From Diploptera punctata (lineage: Eukaryota; Arthropoda; Insecta; Blattodea; Blaberidae): a stretch of 64,000 nt of DNA. Both the position numbers and the translations under genes were made by a program. Location: positions 753,001-817,000 of the forward strand of contig JASPKZ010000422.1 of NCBI GenBank assembly GCA_030220185.1, in the 5' to 3' direction. Below the pieces are notes generated by a model. The model was not told the origin of the DNA. It was given only the letters and a program-made list of their open reading frames with translations, and did not search any database. Below are positions 46,972 to 58,332 of this stretch, piece by piece (within the stretch, counting starts at the first letter, position 1; each line of letters starts with the position of its first letter).

Positions 46972-47690
46972 GACTATTTAACTCATGCCCCAAATGGGAG
47001 TCAATGACCAATCACATTTCAATGATTTTTTATTTACAACCAATCACAGTCGTGTTTCGCCTAAAATTTACCAACTAAAGTTTATCATAATAAAGAGAGC
47101 AGCTCCTTTTTAACATTCTGAATAGGTCATAGAATTATTTTGCAGTGACTGACCCTCCAAGAAATACGGCTACCGGATTGTATATATAGTGCATGAATGC
47201 CAGTAGAAAGCGCATGCGATAGATATTATAAAAACATTTGTAGCAATTGATTATGCCACCAAAAAAAGAAACCACTGTTTGCACTTTCTTAAACGAATTA
47301 TTTTCCAGGAAACGACGTTGCAGAAAAATATAATTGACATATTTACATCATAGGACATCAAATTAATTAATACCTATAAGGCGTTGGTTATAAATTCCTC
47401 AACTAGGGTGCATTCTTACAATATTGCGATCCGTTGGCAATAAATAATATTATTATCTGATTGCAGTGATGAACAAAGGAAGGAAATGAAGCGTACCAAT
47501 CGTTTCTTATTTGTTTTCAAACATCGCCGTTTACATTAAATATATAAATATTTTAAAATAACTATAGTTAAATAATGATTTGTGAGTAAACAGCTTAATT
47601 TTATTCGTTAAATAGTCCTAACAATTGCCAATCTTCGCGAGTCGTGAATTTATCGATAATTTGTTAATCACTCGTGGCATTACTTATGAT
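46972..47690 (+). repeat. GACTATTTAA-family element, array unit 3
   Basis: Starts gactatttaactcatgcccc directly after …cattacttat of unit 2. Both CCAAT motifs, the TATATA segment and the 3' end (…ctcgtggcattacttatga) are present, though part of the hairpin's left arm is missing. Confidence 0.85.
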
Positions 47691-48199
47691 TAATAACAGC
47701 CAGCGGTAAAAGATACGTGAATTCATGAATTTCTTGGCCTTCTTTAGAATCTATTTTCATCCTTTCCAAATCTTTCAAAATGCAAATTTGTTTTAGGTTG
47801 TATGTACCAAGGACTGGCTTAAATACATTCTATACACTCTAAAATACTTAATTAGGCTACATGTTAACACAATTTTCAGATTTAACATGAAATAAATTAA
47901 AATAGGCATATGTGAAGAGAGTAAACATTTGCTATTAATGTTAGGATGTGCAAGGGGAATTATTATATTATCTATATTTACTGTATTTTATTATTATGTC
48001 TACTTATTTGTTGTAACAATATAATGAACATATCGTCAAATCCATGTCCCATTTGGGAGGAGTTATTACACTCGCAATATTTATTGTCATTCTCTTCATT
48101 CTATCTTTCTTTAATGCGAACTTCCGAGAAATTCAATTCTATCCTATCAACCAAATTATATTCTGAATTATAGTGAATACAGTGATTTTATTAACACTA
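47691..48199. other. No gene seen
   Basis: Low-complexity AT-rich sequence; nothing recognised. Confidence 0.45.
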
Positions 48200-49527
48200 G
48201 CGATTTTATTAACACGGCGTGCGCTGCTACGCCGAAATAATGAAAATTAATGTGCTTTTATGTTTAGTTGAATAAGTAAAAGGGAAAATAATTATAAATT
48301 TATATTTTTTAGATACTTCGTGCTGATTACCCGGCGTTGCCCGGGAATCTACTTATTGCAATCTTCTTGACATAAATGAGCTGAAATACGAAAATTAATG
48401 TGTTTTATGTTTAATTAAATAACTAAAAGGAAATAAATTATATCGTAATTATTTTTAGGTACCCTGTGCTGTTTACCCGGCGCTGTCCGGAATCTACTCA
48501 TCCCGATCTTCTTGGCATACATGAGCTGAAAGACAAAAATTAATGTACTTATTATGATTAGTTGAATACGTTAAATGAAAAATAATTATAAATGTATATC
48601 GTAATTATTTTAAGATTCTCCATGCTGATTACCCGGTGTTTCCCGGGAATCTATTTATCTCGATCTTCTTGTCATAGTAAAGTAAAAGTAAAGTAAAGTG
48701 ATCCCACAACAGACCCGGAGGCCCTTGGGGTAGTAGGAGGTTAAGGCTCCCACTTTTTCTAGACAATCGGCACTTTATGTCAGCCGGGTTGTCAGCCCTG
48801 CGTGACGGCCGCCTTTACCCCAGAACAAGCGTCTGGTACTCATTTCCGTTAGAGGCTGAGTCGACCCCAGGGCCATAGTGCCGCCAGAGGGTTTGGGTCA
48901 GTTTAAAAATCCTGACCCCAACGGGACTTGAACCCTCGACCCTCCGGCTTGTAGCTCAGTGCCTTAACCACTACGCTACGGCATGCCCCTTACTTTACTT
49001 TACCATGCTGATTACCCGGTGTTTCCCGGGAATCTATTTATCTCGATCTTCTTGTGATAAATGAGCTAAAGGACAAAATTCGTTATTGTGAGTTATCCGT
49101 AAAAGAATACCCGCCATGTGCTGCTATGCTTGCACAGGAATCTACGTACCTATCTCGATCTTCTTGGCATCAATGAAAGACAAAAAATGGCTATTATGAG
49201 TTATCCGTAAGAGATAAACATGCTGTGGCGGACTATTTTTAGAGCTATTTAGATATTCAATTCTCTGTACATTAATTTAGTGTATTTGTTATAGTTTAGG
49301 CAGCGTAAGCCATTTAAGCGTCCAAAGAGCTACTTTTTTCACGTTTTCCACTACAAAGGGCGATTTTTAAGGGTGTGGGAGTTGAGTATCCCAACTGTCT
49401 ATAGCCTGTGTTCATCCCGGGAATCTCCTGAACATTTTGCAAAAAAACCCATCACAATCGGATCAACGGTATGACCGCGCATAAAGTACAAACAAACATT
49501 CCTTTTTATATATTAGACTAGCTAATA
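48200..49527. repeat. Array of ~125-150-bp units with cccggcgttgcccggg motif
   Basis: Successive units share gctgattacccgg.gtt.cccgggaatcta, then cgatcttctt..cat.aatgagct.aa.ga and a.aa.ttaatgt (about 48325, 48470, 48620 and 49003). The block ends gtacaaacaaacattcct then ttttatatattagactag at 49527. A related block with the same 3' end is at 51490-52246. No ORF was recognised; it may be the non-coding part of a larger, unknown element. Confidence 0.7.
48673..49002 (-). mobile_element. SINE-A copy, best preserved
   Basis: On the minus strand: tRNA-like head with tagcgtagtggttaaggc (box A-like) and gggttcaagtcc (box B-like), a conserved body, and a (TAAAG)n-type tail at 48675-48693. The flanks are a 53-bp direct duplication, 48620-48672 and 49003-49055. 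Confidence 0.85.
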
Positions 49528-49534
49528 CCCGGCA

Positions 49535-51489
49535 CACAGTGGGGTATTTGACCGATTTAGGCGGCCAAAAGTCGATTTTCTGAAATTTATTCTAGACAGG
49601 AAAAAAATAGCACAAAGCAGAGCTGAATAATCAGCCGATAATACGGTACCCAATTTTCATCAGTCAGTGTTACCTTGAGTCTGTACGATCAATCGAAAGT
49701 TGACTATATCTCACACTGCAAATATTTTTTTTCGGCGCTCCTTGTATAAGCTTATGTTCCACATAGATTATTGCTCACTAGGGATTCTATTTTTAAGTGA
49801 ATAGTTATGGATTGTGATAAACCAGTAAGTATTAACATATTTTAATTGTTTTTATCCTCTTGATATCTACTTTGATTCAGATAAAGCTTCTTCAAATAGG
49901 GTATGTTTTTCGTTATTTTCTGAAGCTGATTTTAACAAACTTCAGTATTTTAGTTATACTTCCGGGTATTTCCCGGCACTTTCCTTTAGTATCATAGAAA
50001 GGTTGAAATGTTGGCTTAGCGATTTTTAGAAAATTGGGCGCGGATTCGCCCGGTTTTCCATGATATATAGGCTAATTAAGGCATTAGTAAAAATGTTATT
50101 TTTTTACTAAGTGATTATAGGCCCTATCTATTTTAAATTTCTCGATTTTTGTATTAGGGCCCTCGGACGTCAATATATTGATTCGAAGAAAGCTGTAAAC
50201 ATTATGCAACAGCAAAATTTGCTGGATATTGATGAAAAATTAGACTTATTGGAAAATTACCTTTTACAGTATAACAGTTACTCAGTCGAACAAATAAAGG
50301 AAATAAAACACAAATTTTCACATAAAAGAAAATGGACAGCAGCACATAGGAAAGATGATACATTTCTTAAGAAAAATAGTTATTGGCTTGAAGGGATATT
50401 CACAATTCCTAAGGTAGTGAGTCGAACAGGACGGCCAACGACATTTCAAGATTTGAGCGAAAGAAGGAAAATAGAGGAGTACGTAGCAGTACATACATGG
50501 GTGTCCTGACTTAAGCTGCAAAAGTGAAATTAAGAATTACGGGAAGAATATTTGCTTCTAAAGTACTCAAGGAAATATCCAGTTCTCCAAAGCGTGCAGG
50601 AAAATATAAGAAAGCATACTCTCTTAGTCTTCAGGAAGACAAAGTACAATTAGCGGTATTAAGAGTATTGGCCATGTTTGTCGAAGCTGGTCTTTCGAGA
50701 AAACGATATGGAAACTGGTGAGTTGTATGTCCAGTTACATCCATGGTATCCGATGCACACGATACTTATCACGGTCCCATTGTAATAGAGAACGTCCTGC
50801 TACCTGTAGGTCAACTGTACGAAGAGACAGAAGAATTAAGAAATAAATATTTTCGTCTCCACCGTCAAAAACTACGCAAGGAAATTTTCTAGGGTATCGT
50901 GCAACCTATAGACCTGCTTAACTGCTACTGCTAAGTTCAGATCCAGTTCTCACCGGTATGAGGCCACAACCTAGAAAACGCACAAAACTTACAAATCTGG
51001 AACCAGATACAGCTGAATCATCAGATGAAGTGGAAGTTTGTTCTGATGAAGAAGTGTGACTCTAATAATCACAATCATCATTATCATCATCAAAGTGATA
51101 TCGTGTATAAACGTTTATGTTAAGTTTGTGATTGGCCTTAACTGCCAGCAAATGGGAAAGTAGAAATTTGAAGGATATCTTACAGAAGGACAAATTGTGC
51201 ACATAAGACTGCAGATTCTGGACATAGACTTAAAGTTCAATGCTTGTAGTAGTGCCTTATTTAGGTATAATTGATTTAACAGTGCTCTTTTTGAGGTGTA
51301 GTTTCTTACGTCTGTTCATAGTACTTAATAATTGGATTATATAGTTTAAAAACATAAAATATATTTTTTTCTCCAAAATGTACTACATTTCTCTTAAAAT
51401 ACAGTTAATTTAGTAAGAGGACACATTTATACTCAACTGAATTGCACAAATAATTTTGGCCGCCTAAATCGGCAAAATACCCCACTGTG
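49535..51489 (+). mobile_element. Transib-like (RAG1-related) DNA transposon, copy 2
   Basis: Terminal inverted repeats of about 36 bp: CACAGTGGGGTATTT … gatttaggcggccaaaa at 49535, and its reverse complement ending at 51489. The outer heptamer is again CACAGTG. The flanks are CGGCA (left) and CGGTG (right), each one mismatch from CGGCG. A related unoccupied sequence at 48216-48235 reads CGGCG followed by tgcgctgctac, the same sequence found right of this element, which supports a 5-bp CGGCG target. It is internally deleted (1.95 kb). Confidence 0.78.
50111..51060 (+). pseudogene. Transib-type transposase, internally deleted
   Basis: The N-terminal ORF (50111-50509) includes RKWTAAHRKDDTFLKKNS then YWLEG, and SRTGRPTTFQDLSERRK. 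After a frameshift comes ISSSPKRAGKYKKAYSLS and MFVEAGLSRKRYGNW (50524-50721). The sequence then jumps to YVQLHPWYPM (about 50729), LLPVGQLYEETEEL followed by RNKYFRLHRQK, a decayed block near 50910-50945, SSDPVLTGM and a Ser/Glu-rich acidic end, SDEVEVCSDEEV, before a TGA at 51058-51060. The order matches the transposase in copy 1. The central region that should hold the two catalytic Asp residues is absent between about 50722 and 50728. Frameshifts confirm it is dead. Confidence 0.7.
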
Positions 51490-52246
51490 CGGTGTGCGCT
51501 GCTACTCCTAAATAAATGTTAATGTGTTCGTACCACCAGCCGTGCACTGTTTTGCTTGTCCCGGAATCTGCTTATCCCGATCTTCTTGGCATCAACGAAA
51601 GTTTCCGTAGAAGATAAACATATGCTGTCGCGGACTTTTTTTGTAGAGTTTTTTGAGATATTCAATTCTGTGTACATTAACTTCGTGTATTCGTTATGGT
51701 TTAGGCAGCGTAAGCCATTTAAGCGTCAGAATAGGGACTCTATTTCACGTTTTTCACTACAAAGGGTGATTTTTACAGATGAAGGGGTTGAGTGTTACAA
51801 CTCTCTTATGACCTATGTTCATCCCCGGAATCTCCTGAACATTTTTCAAAAAGTTCCATCTCAATCGAGAATCTACTTATCCCGATTTTGATATCATTGA
51901 AAGACAAAAATGGTTATTGTGAGTTATCCGTAAAAGATAAGCATATGCCGTCGCGGAATTTTTTTGTAGAGTTTTTAATATTCAATTCTGTGTATATTTA
52001 TTATGGTTTAGGCAGCGTAAGCCATTTAAGCGTCAAAATAGGGACTTCAATTTCACATTTTTCACTACAAAGGGTGATTTTTAGGGCTGAAGGGATTGAA
52101 TATCACAACTCTCTTACAGCATATGTTCATCTCGGGAATCTCCTGAACATTTTGCGAACAACCCCATCACAATCGGATCAACGGTATGGCCGCGCATAAA
52201 GTACGAACAAACAAACAAACATTCATTTTTATATATTAGATTAGAT
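51490..52246. repeat. Second block of the cccgg-type repeat
   Basis: Units with cccgatcttcttggcatcaa, ttatccgtaaaagataa, aggcagcgtaagccatttaa and cactacaaagggtgattttt occur twice (about 51590-51850 and 51890-52150). It ends ggtatggccgcgcataaagt … tatattagattag at 52246. The Transib-like copy 2 lies at the start of this block. Confidence 0.7.
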
Positions 52247-53149
52247 GAATCGTGTTGGTCCGGATGAACCAGCGCGCTGCAGCGTTTGTAATACTCGCAT
52301 CTAGTTCGGAGGTTCGCGGCACTAAACCTGACTGGAGTCCATATGTTTTTAACGGCGTAAAAATGCTGAGCGTAGCTTCCTTTGGAACGGAAGTTAAGGG
52401 GAGACCTACATCTTTGAGGGTCAAAAAAATTCATTTTTCAATTTATTACCTTCATGTAGATTGAAACTTCATTTTTAAATTAGTGAAATATTTTCATTGG
52501 TATCTCTATTACTTTTCGAGTTATGTTTAAAAATGTGCAATGTTGTCACTCGACTCAACCCTTTAATTTTAAAAGATAACGTGCATCTTCGGTAAGTTTG
52601 TCGCTTATTTTCCGTAACTTAATTTTAAATATGGTTTCCCTGATAACTCCTAAAGTGTTCAAGATATTAAGATGAAATTTTGCACGTATACGTATTTTAC
52701 AGAGATGAGCGAAATATACTATAATTAGTAATGCACGTATTATATTTTATTTTTAAAAACATATTTAATGGAAATTTTAACAAAAATGAGTATGCATCAA
52801 TTTAAAATAAAATATTTACATTCCATATAATTGAATAATTGTATATTTTGTGGCCACAACATTAATGAATAAAATAAAGTAAGAATCATTTAAGTATATT
52901 GAAATTTAGGAAAATTATCAGGGAAACGGCAAGACAATGCAAAATTATCAGCTGACATTTTGAATATTTTATTAACCATAACGACTGAGGTTGGATTGTA
53001 CTAAGTGCACAAACATCCTCACATTGTAATATAGATACCACATACCAAATTTCATTTCTGTAACCAGCGTTGTTGCTGAGAAAAAAAAAAAAAGAAATAT
53101 GCCATATTTGTAATGGCTAAAGCTGTAGGCCCCCCTTAATTAGTGGGCT
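52247..53149. other. No gene seen
   Basis: No coding motif or clear repeat. A (A)n tract lies at about 53080-53092. Confidence 0.45.
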
Positions 53150-53282
53150 CCGTGTTGTAGATTCATGATAAGTGAAAATAATATTAAGCCTGAAATAAGT
53201 GGCCTCTGAGCAAAATGTATCCTTTCACGCCTAGATTTAAATTGCGACGCTAATTGAGATGTTCAAGAGCGTCGTCAGATCA
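53150..53282 (+). mobile_element. SINE-D distal fragment
   Basis: Shares ggcctctgagcaaaat, tttcacgcctagatttaaat and gagcgtcgtc with the 39520-39805 copy; the head is missing. Confidence 0.5.
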
Positions 53283-54238
53283 AATAGTTTTTTTAACTTC
53301 ATGTCTGCTATGTTCGCCTGCTATGTGTAAATTACTCCAATACCATCCATCATTATGGTTTATGAAGTAATACAATAATAAACTTAAGCACAAAAATTCC
53401 GAGAAAAATCCAACATTTTTGCCAAAGTATCCAGGTTTTCGATTACATTTACAATCAATCAATTTGTTTACATAAAATCTGGACACTTTAATGTCACATT
53501 TTGAATGGCATATATAAGACTTTGAAACAATTAACGAATGATTGCATTAAATAAAAATGATAGAATCCATTACATGAAAATTCATATGGGATGTGGTATT
53601 ATTTGTTTTTTGAAGAATAGCCTGGAGAGAAATTATAGTTTTTCACTGGCATATTTGTGAAGAGCAGTCTTTCGTACATAACATGTTTTGTTACAGTATT
53701 TTCGAAGTTAAAAATAACTTATTTTTATTACATAAACCCTAAACTCCAATTTATTACTTTAATTATAAAGTGCTTTACAGATATTTTTTTTAACTAGTAA
53801 ATTAAAGCAAAAAGATCCCGAGGGTATTTGTTTATTTGTGTAAGTATAATTTGTTTCCATGTGGTAGATGAGTTTTTTGCATTTGTAATTATGTGGCGAA
53901 ACTAGTATTTTAAAAAGCTGCATACAAGTAGCTTTTTATGTATTTTTTTAATTTCCCTTGTAGCAAATTACTTTACCAAAGCAAGCATGAACGCTATATT
54001 TTATGTTACACTTAAATTGAGGCATATCGTTGTAATTATTCATAGTTTTAATAACCATGTCCTCTTGCAGCCCTTTTTAAATAATACATGGAATATAGTG
54101 TTACATTATTTGTTTCATGATACATATTCTGTTGTGAAGCTAGGTTTGAGGGAATTCTACACCTTGGAGATATGCGTTTTCTTTCAGTATACTTTTTGGA
54201 TAGTTCCACACCGTTGCCAAATGATGTGACTTCCTCCA
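53283..54238. other. No gene seen
   Basis: AT-rich; small ORFs without motifs. Confidence 0.45.
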
Positions 54239-54412
54239 TAGCGCAAAAGACCTAGAAGGCTCTTGGGCTACCAGCCCGCTGCAGGCCTTTGTGAGCCATT
54301 TACAGAGCCGGATAATTATCCAACCAATATAGGCTAGCCGTTAAACATGGTTTTCTCATGATATGACCGATAGGCTTTTAGGCCTTCTAAGGCTAGTTGC
54401 GCCATGGAGCTT
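54239..54412. repeat. Inverted repeat related to 19641-19725
   Basis: ctccatagcgcaaaagacct…agaaggct at 54235-54265 is complemented by agg.cttctaaggctagttgcgccatggag at about 54379-54408, giving a hairpin with a ~100-base spacer. Confidence 0.6.
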
Positions 54413-55411
54413 AAGGGTGCACTCAGTCCTGTGAGGGCGACTGTTTTGACTAAGCTACTTTGTGTGAGAAGTAGCAAAATGTGGTTTAAAATCAATTCAC
54501 TCTAATTGTGCGACTGACATTTATTAAATTAGTGGAGAGACAGCTTCAGTCAGTATTTTACTAATGACGGTGATTAACGTCCCATCTCAAATTTGATCGT
54601 GAAAGGGTTAACAAGTTTTGCGCAGAGGCCTCTTTATTTTAGGCGCGAGGTTCTTCTACATTCCTTAAAAAATGGGGTCCTACAGTTTTACTTTCCTACG
54701 AATACTTTACTAAAGAAAGAGTTTATGCTCTTGAAAGTCTAAAGGCCGCAGCTGGATTTGAATTATTTAAATTCCGAACCACATACGAGCATGTAACCCT
54801 AGCTTTTCTAAACTGACGTGTCATGGGTTATTAGGGCCTATTCATATTATGTTTTGATTGTTGATAAACGTCGTTATATCCTTTCTCCTAGAAGGAGCAT
54901 CCACAATATTTCTGCCAATTCCAGTATATGTTATCATATTTTGCTTTTTTATTTTTATTTAGGCCTATTTATTTATTCATTTTTTCATTTCTTATATCTG
55001 ACCACAACAAGTATGGTCCACACAATTAGTAGACTCACATAGGTCAGAGGGTAAAATATTTAGCTTAATGTCTTCTTATCAGTAGTTAATAAATTATCAA
55101 CAGTTCTGTTTGAGCTTTGGGTGCATCTTCAGTGTGGTTTATATACTTATCCATTCGGTATATTAAATAATCAGAATATCACCAGGTTGCAAATCGTCAT
55201 CTGTAAAATTACGATTGTATGTAAATGATTTTCCGAATGAAGCGCTATCAACAGAGGTAAAGTAATTTTTTGTAATGACTGCAGAACATGTCTCCATCGT
55301 TTCTGTAAAAAAATGACTCTTATATTACTCCATATTTTGAGAATATTTACTGCATATATAAGTAAATATTTAGCCATTTTATTTACATATAAATCCTAGC
55401 TCTGCTCATAA
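54413..55411. other. No gene seen
   Basis: No family or coding signal recognised. Confidence 0.45.
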
Positions 55412-55580
55412 GTAACTAACTCACTCACTCACTCATTGGCACTATCGAACCCGAGATTAATGGCAGCGCTGACGTTAGCTCTTCGCACATCCCTGCTCTT
55501 TGGTATTTTTCCAATCATTCCCTGCGTAATCTACCTCCCTGAAATCATTAATATTATCCTCCTACTTCATCATTGGATAG
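55412..55580 (-). mobile_element. RTE-A LINE 3' fragment, diverged
   Basis: The tail (ctcactcactcactcattgg) and the block cactatcgaacccgag, followed by attccctgcgtaatctac and cctccctgaaatcat, match the RTE-A 3' end with several gaps. Confidence 0.7.
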
Positions 55581-55739
55581 GTTAATTGGTACATATTTTA
55601 ATTATATATCTGTACTTCTAACAAACGCTACTTACATTTTAATTGTCTGAATAGTGCGAATGATTGGAACGAATTTTCTTCATACTCATTATAGGCATAA
55701 CCTATACATAGTGATTGTGAAAATGTAGTGTATATTTTT

Positions 55740-56060
55740 GCGGAGACGCCACTGAATTGCCGTGAGTGGTTAGTACTACTTTTCTTCTTATTTAGTTGTA
55801 ACTCATCAAGAGATATAGCGAAATTCAGTATTAGGTAATCGTTTTAATAATATTAATTTTGTGCAGCCGCCACTGAATAGCGTGATGATTAGAGCGACTT
55901 TCTGCGGCGAGGGCGTGGAACTTGTTGCTGACGTTGGACTTACCGAGTGGTGGCTCCCTCTCACGTCCAGTCATCAGACTGAATGAAGCCAGTCACTATG
56001 GGCAACTCCTTCGCCGAAGGGGGCTGTTACGTCATGTGGAACAGCAAGCCATCATCTCAG
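55740..56060. repeat. GC-richer repeat-like block
   Basis: Two related pieces (gccactgaattgccgtgagt at 55749 and gccactgaatagcgtgatga at 55868) suggest a duplicated SINE-like head. The segment 55900-56060 is less AT-rich than the surroundings. Family unknown. Confidence 0.4.
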
Positions 56061-56307
56061 CTCTTACGTAACAAACTAACAAAGGAATACCGGGCCCCAC
56101 ATTTCCTTTGACATTGCTAATATTGCTTACCAGTTGTATGCCCCCCCTTCTGTTTTAATAGCATATTTTCAATCTGTAATCTGAACTTGTTTCCAATATT
56201 TCAAAAATGCCAGATATCTTTAATTACTTTTTTTCTCATAAGGGTCATCCAACTGTAACGAACATCATATTTCATGCACACTTTCAAACTTTTATAGCTT
56301 ATAAATG

Positions 56308-56480
56308 CATCCACCGCTGTGGTCTCGGAGTAGCGTGCTGCCTTGTCACGCAGAGGGCCAGAGTTCGATCCCGGTCGGGACACGTTTCCTAGATGACTTT
56401 TTTTTCGGGGTATTTTCCTCACCTGTAAGACATGTCAGGAAACTTTAAGGCCCAAACATCATCTGGCCATAATAATCATC
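56308..56480 (+). mobile_element. SINE-B copy, best preserved
   Basis: Head tccaccgctgtggtctcgga, agtagcgtgctg (box A-like) and agagttcgatccc (box B); body cacctgtaagacatgtcagg and aaactttaaggccc; tail ccataataatcatcatta. Confidence 0.75.
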
Positions 56481-56564
56481 ATTAACACAACATTCATTAA
56501 ATTTAGGATTTAGGCTTCTCCTGGCGCATCATTACCATCATCGTCGCCCATCATATCATCCAGG

Positions 56565-56632
56565 CGCCCCGACCTTACATGCCTCGAGAGAATACCAGAA
56601 TATCGAAATGGCAATGTGGTGGCATTAAGTAA
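56565..56632 (+). mobile_element. SINE-C distal fragment
   Basis: ccaggcgccccgacctt and gagagaataccagaat followed by gtggtggcatta correspond to the SINE-C distal end in the same orientation as 45085-45182. Confidence 0.45.
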
Positions 56633-57647
56633 TAGAAAGAAAAAAAACTTATAAATAACCGTTTTCAAACAATTTTGAAATTTAAAAAGTTGTTAATTTT
56701 TGCCACTTAAATAAGGACTCGGGCACTTATACCTAAAATGTGTTACCGTATTGACCCGAAAATAAGCCGACTCTAGGTATAACCCGCACTCTTAAAATCA
56801 AAAGGGAGAAAGAAAACTTAAGTTAAGCACGGAAATAGCTCCACTTGGACTGAGAGAATAAAATTGTTATAATAAACATTTATTTTATTATATTTACATC
56901 CACGACCAGTAACCTGCACGCAGGAAATAACTCTACCTCTATGTTCGGAATTGGCAGATTTCGTACTCGTGAAAAATGTTTCGCTAAAACTTTTTTTCAT
57001 TTCCGACATACATTTTTTGTTCTTTTGACATAGATCTAAGGCACAATTGAAAGTTCGAACTTAAATCTTAACTATGTCGAATTCTCATTTTTGGTGATGA
57101 TTTTCGCTGTAAATGATCATTCATATTGGCTTAAAACAGAACTGAATTAGAAGTTAACGAAACATACACAATGCTTTGCCAAAAATACCGGTAAACGTTT
57201 ATATATCGTCTGTTTCGGTTACAGACACTTGCCGCATTGTTGCAAATGAACATCATTTTTAACATCAAAGTGTTCTGAAAGCCTAAGTAGCAAATATAAG
57301 TCACAATCTGACTTTTTCAGTTGAAAATTTGTTTTCGAATCAATACAGTATATTCTCTTCTGTAAATATAACGACAAATTTAAATTTCGTAACGAATACC
57401 ATTTCTCTGTGACATCAAAATTACGTTTGTTGTAACATTTCAGCAACGCTTGCATTTCGCCGAGTAGTAGTAGTTCTAGTAGTAGGTATGTTATTTACAA
57501 TTTATTCAACGACTCTCTTTTAACAACTCATGTTATGAACGTCGCAGTTCAAAGCTGAGGAAAAATACATCGATCTCGGGTAGGTTTGAACCAGTGGTAA
57601 GGAGTGGACCACTTGTCCACTGGAACAGACGATATGTGATTTTATTT
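56633..57647. other. No gene seen
   Basis: AT-rich; no recognised family. Confidence 0.45.
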
Positions 57648-57935
57648 TTTCCCAATGCCACTAGTTACCGTACGACATTTCTGGCACTCTCCCTTGGCAA
57701 TTGGAGGAATTGTAACTCACTTCTTTGATTGGGGGGGGGGTCTCTGGAAGGCGAGTTACGTTACCCTGATGATATGGTTGATAAATGATAGGCCTAACGA
57801 AACACCAGGAGAATACTTAAACCTAAACGTAACCTAAATTGCAGACAAATGCATATGGTAGAGCGGGAGTCGAATCCGCGACCTCATGAACTGTAGTCAG
57901 AAAGTCTAACCACAAGACCATGAACCTGGACATTA
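57648..57935 (-). mobile_element. SINE-C copy (tRNA-headed)
   Basis: Head on the minus strand at about 57935-57860 with catggtcttgtggttaga (box A-like) and gaggtcgcggattcgac (box B-like). The body shares gagttacgttaccctgatga and caccaggaga with 14572-14835. A (G)11 run lies at about 57731. Confidence 0.75.
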
Positions 57936-58080
57936 TTATTTTAATTGCTCAATTAAACCAGTGAGATAATGATTGCAAATGTATAGTTTGATCCAAAATT
58001 CAGTGTATATATATAGATATTATAAATATATTTTTGACATTTGGCAATGAAGGCAAATATGATATGAAAAGAAAAAAGAA

Positions 58081-58155
58081 TGCTTGAGTCGGGATTTGAA
58101 CTCGAGTCTCTAAAGTCTGTACCTTTAGCGCTCTAACCAACTGAGCTACCCAAGA
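58081..58155 (-). tRNA. tRNA-like sequence, unit 1
   Basis: Cloverleaf-like: acceptor 6/7 pairs, D stem GCTC/GAGC, T stem 4/5 pairs with loop TTCAAAT. The anticodon arm CTAAAG-GTACAGA-CTTTAG is one pair longer than normal and centres on ACA. Box B reads GAGTTCAAATCC. Could be a tRNA gene with an unusual arm or, more likely, a tRNA-derived repeat. Confidence 0.5.
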
Positions 58156-58332
58156 ATTCCAAGACAAACATACAATTTTCTTATACATGTAGTATTCTCA
58201 ATTCACACAAGAGGTAGCGGAAATATCATTCAACTACCATTCATCAAATGGTAGTTGAATGATATTTCCGCTACCTCTTGTGTGAATTGAGAATACTACA
58301 TGTATAAGAAAATTGTATGTTTGTCTTGGAAT

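Noticed and set aside
48200..49527. Possible CRISPR-like regularly spaced repeats
   Set aside because: Units are long, diverged and contiguous, with no short conserved repeat alternating with unique spacers; the context is eukaryotic.
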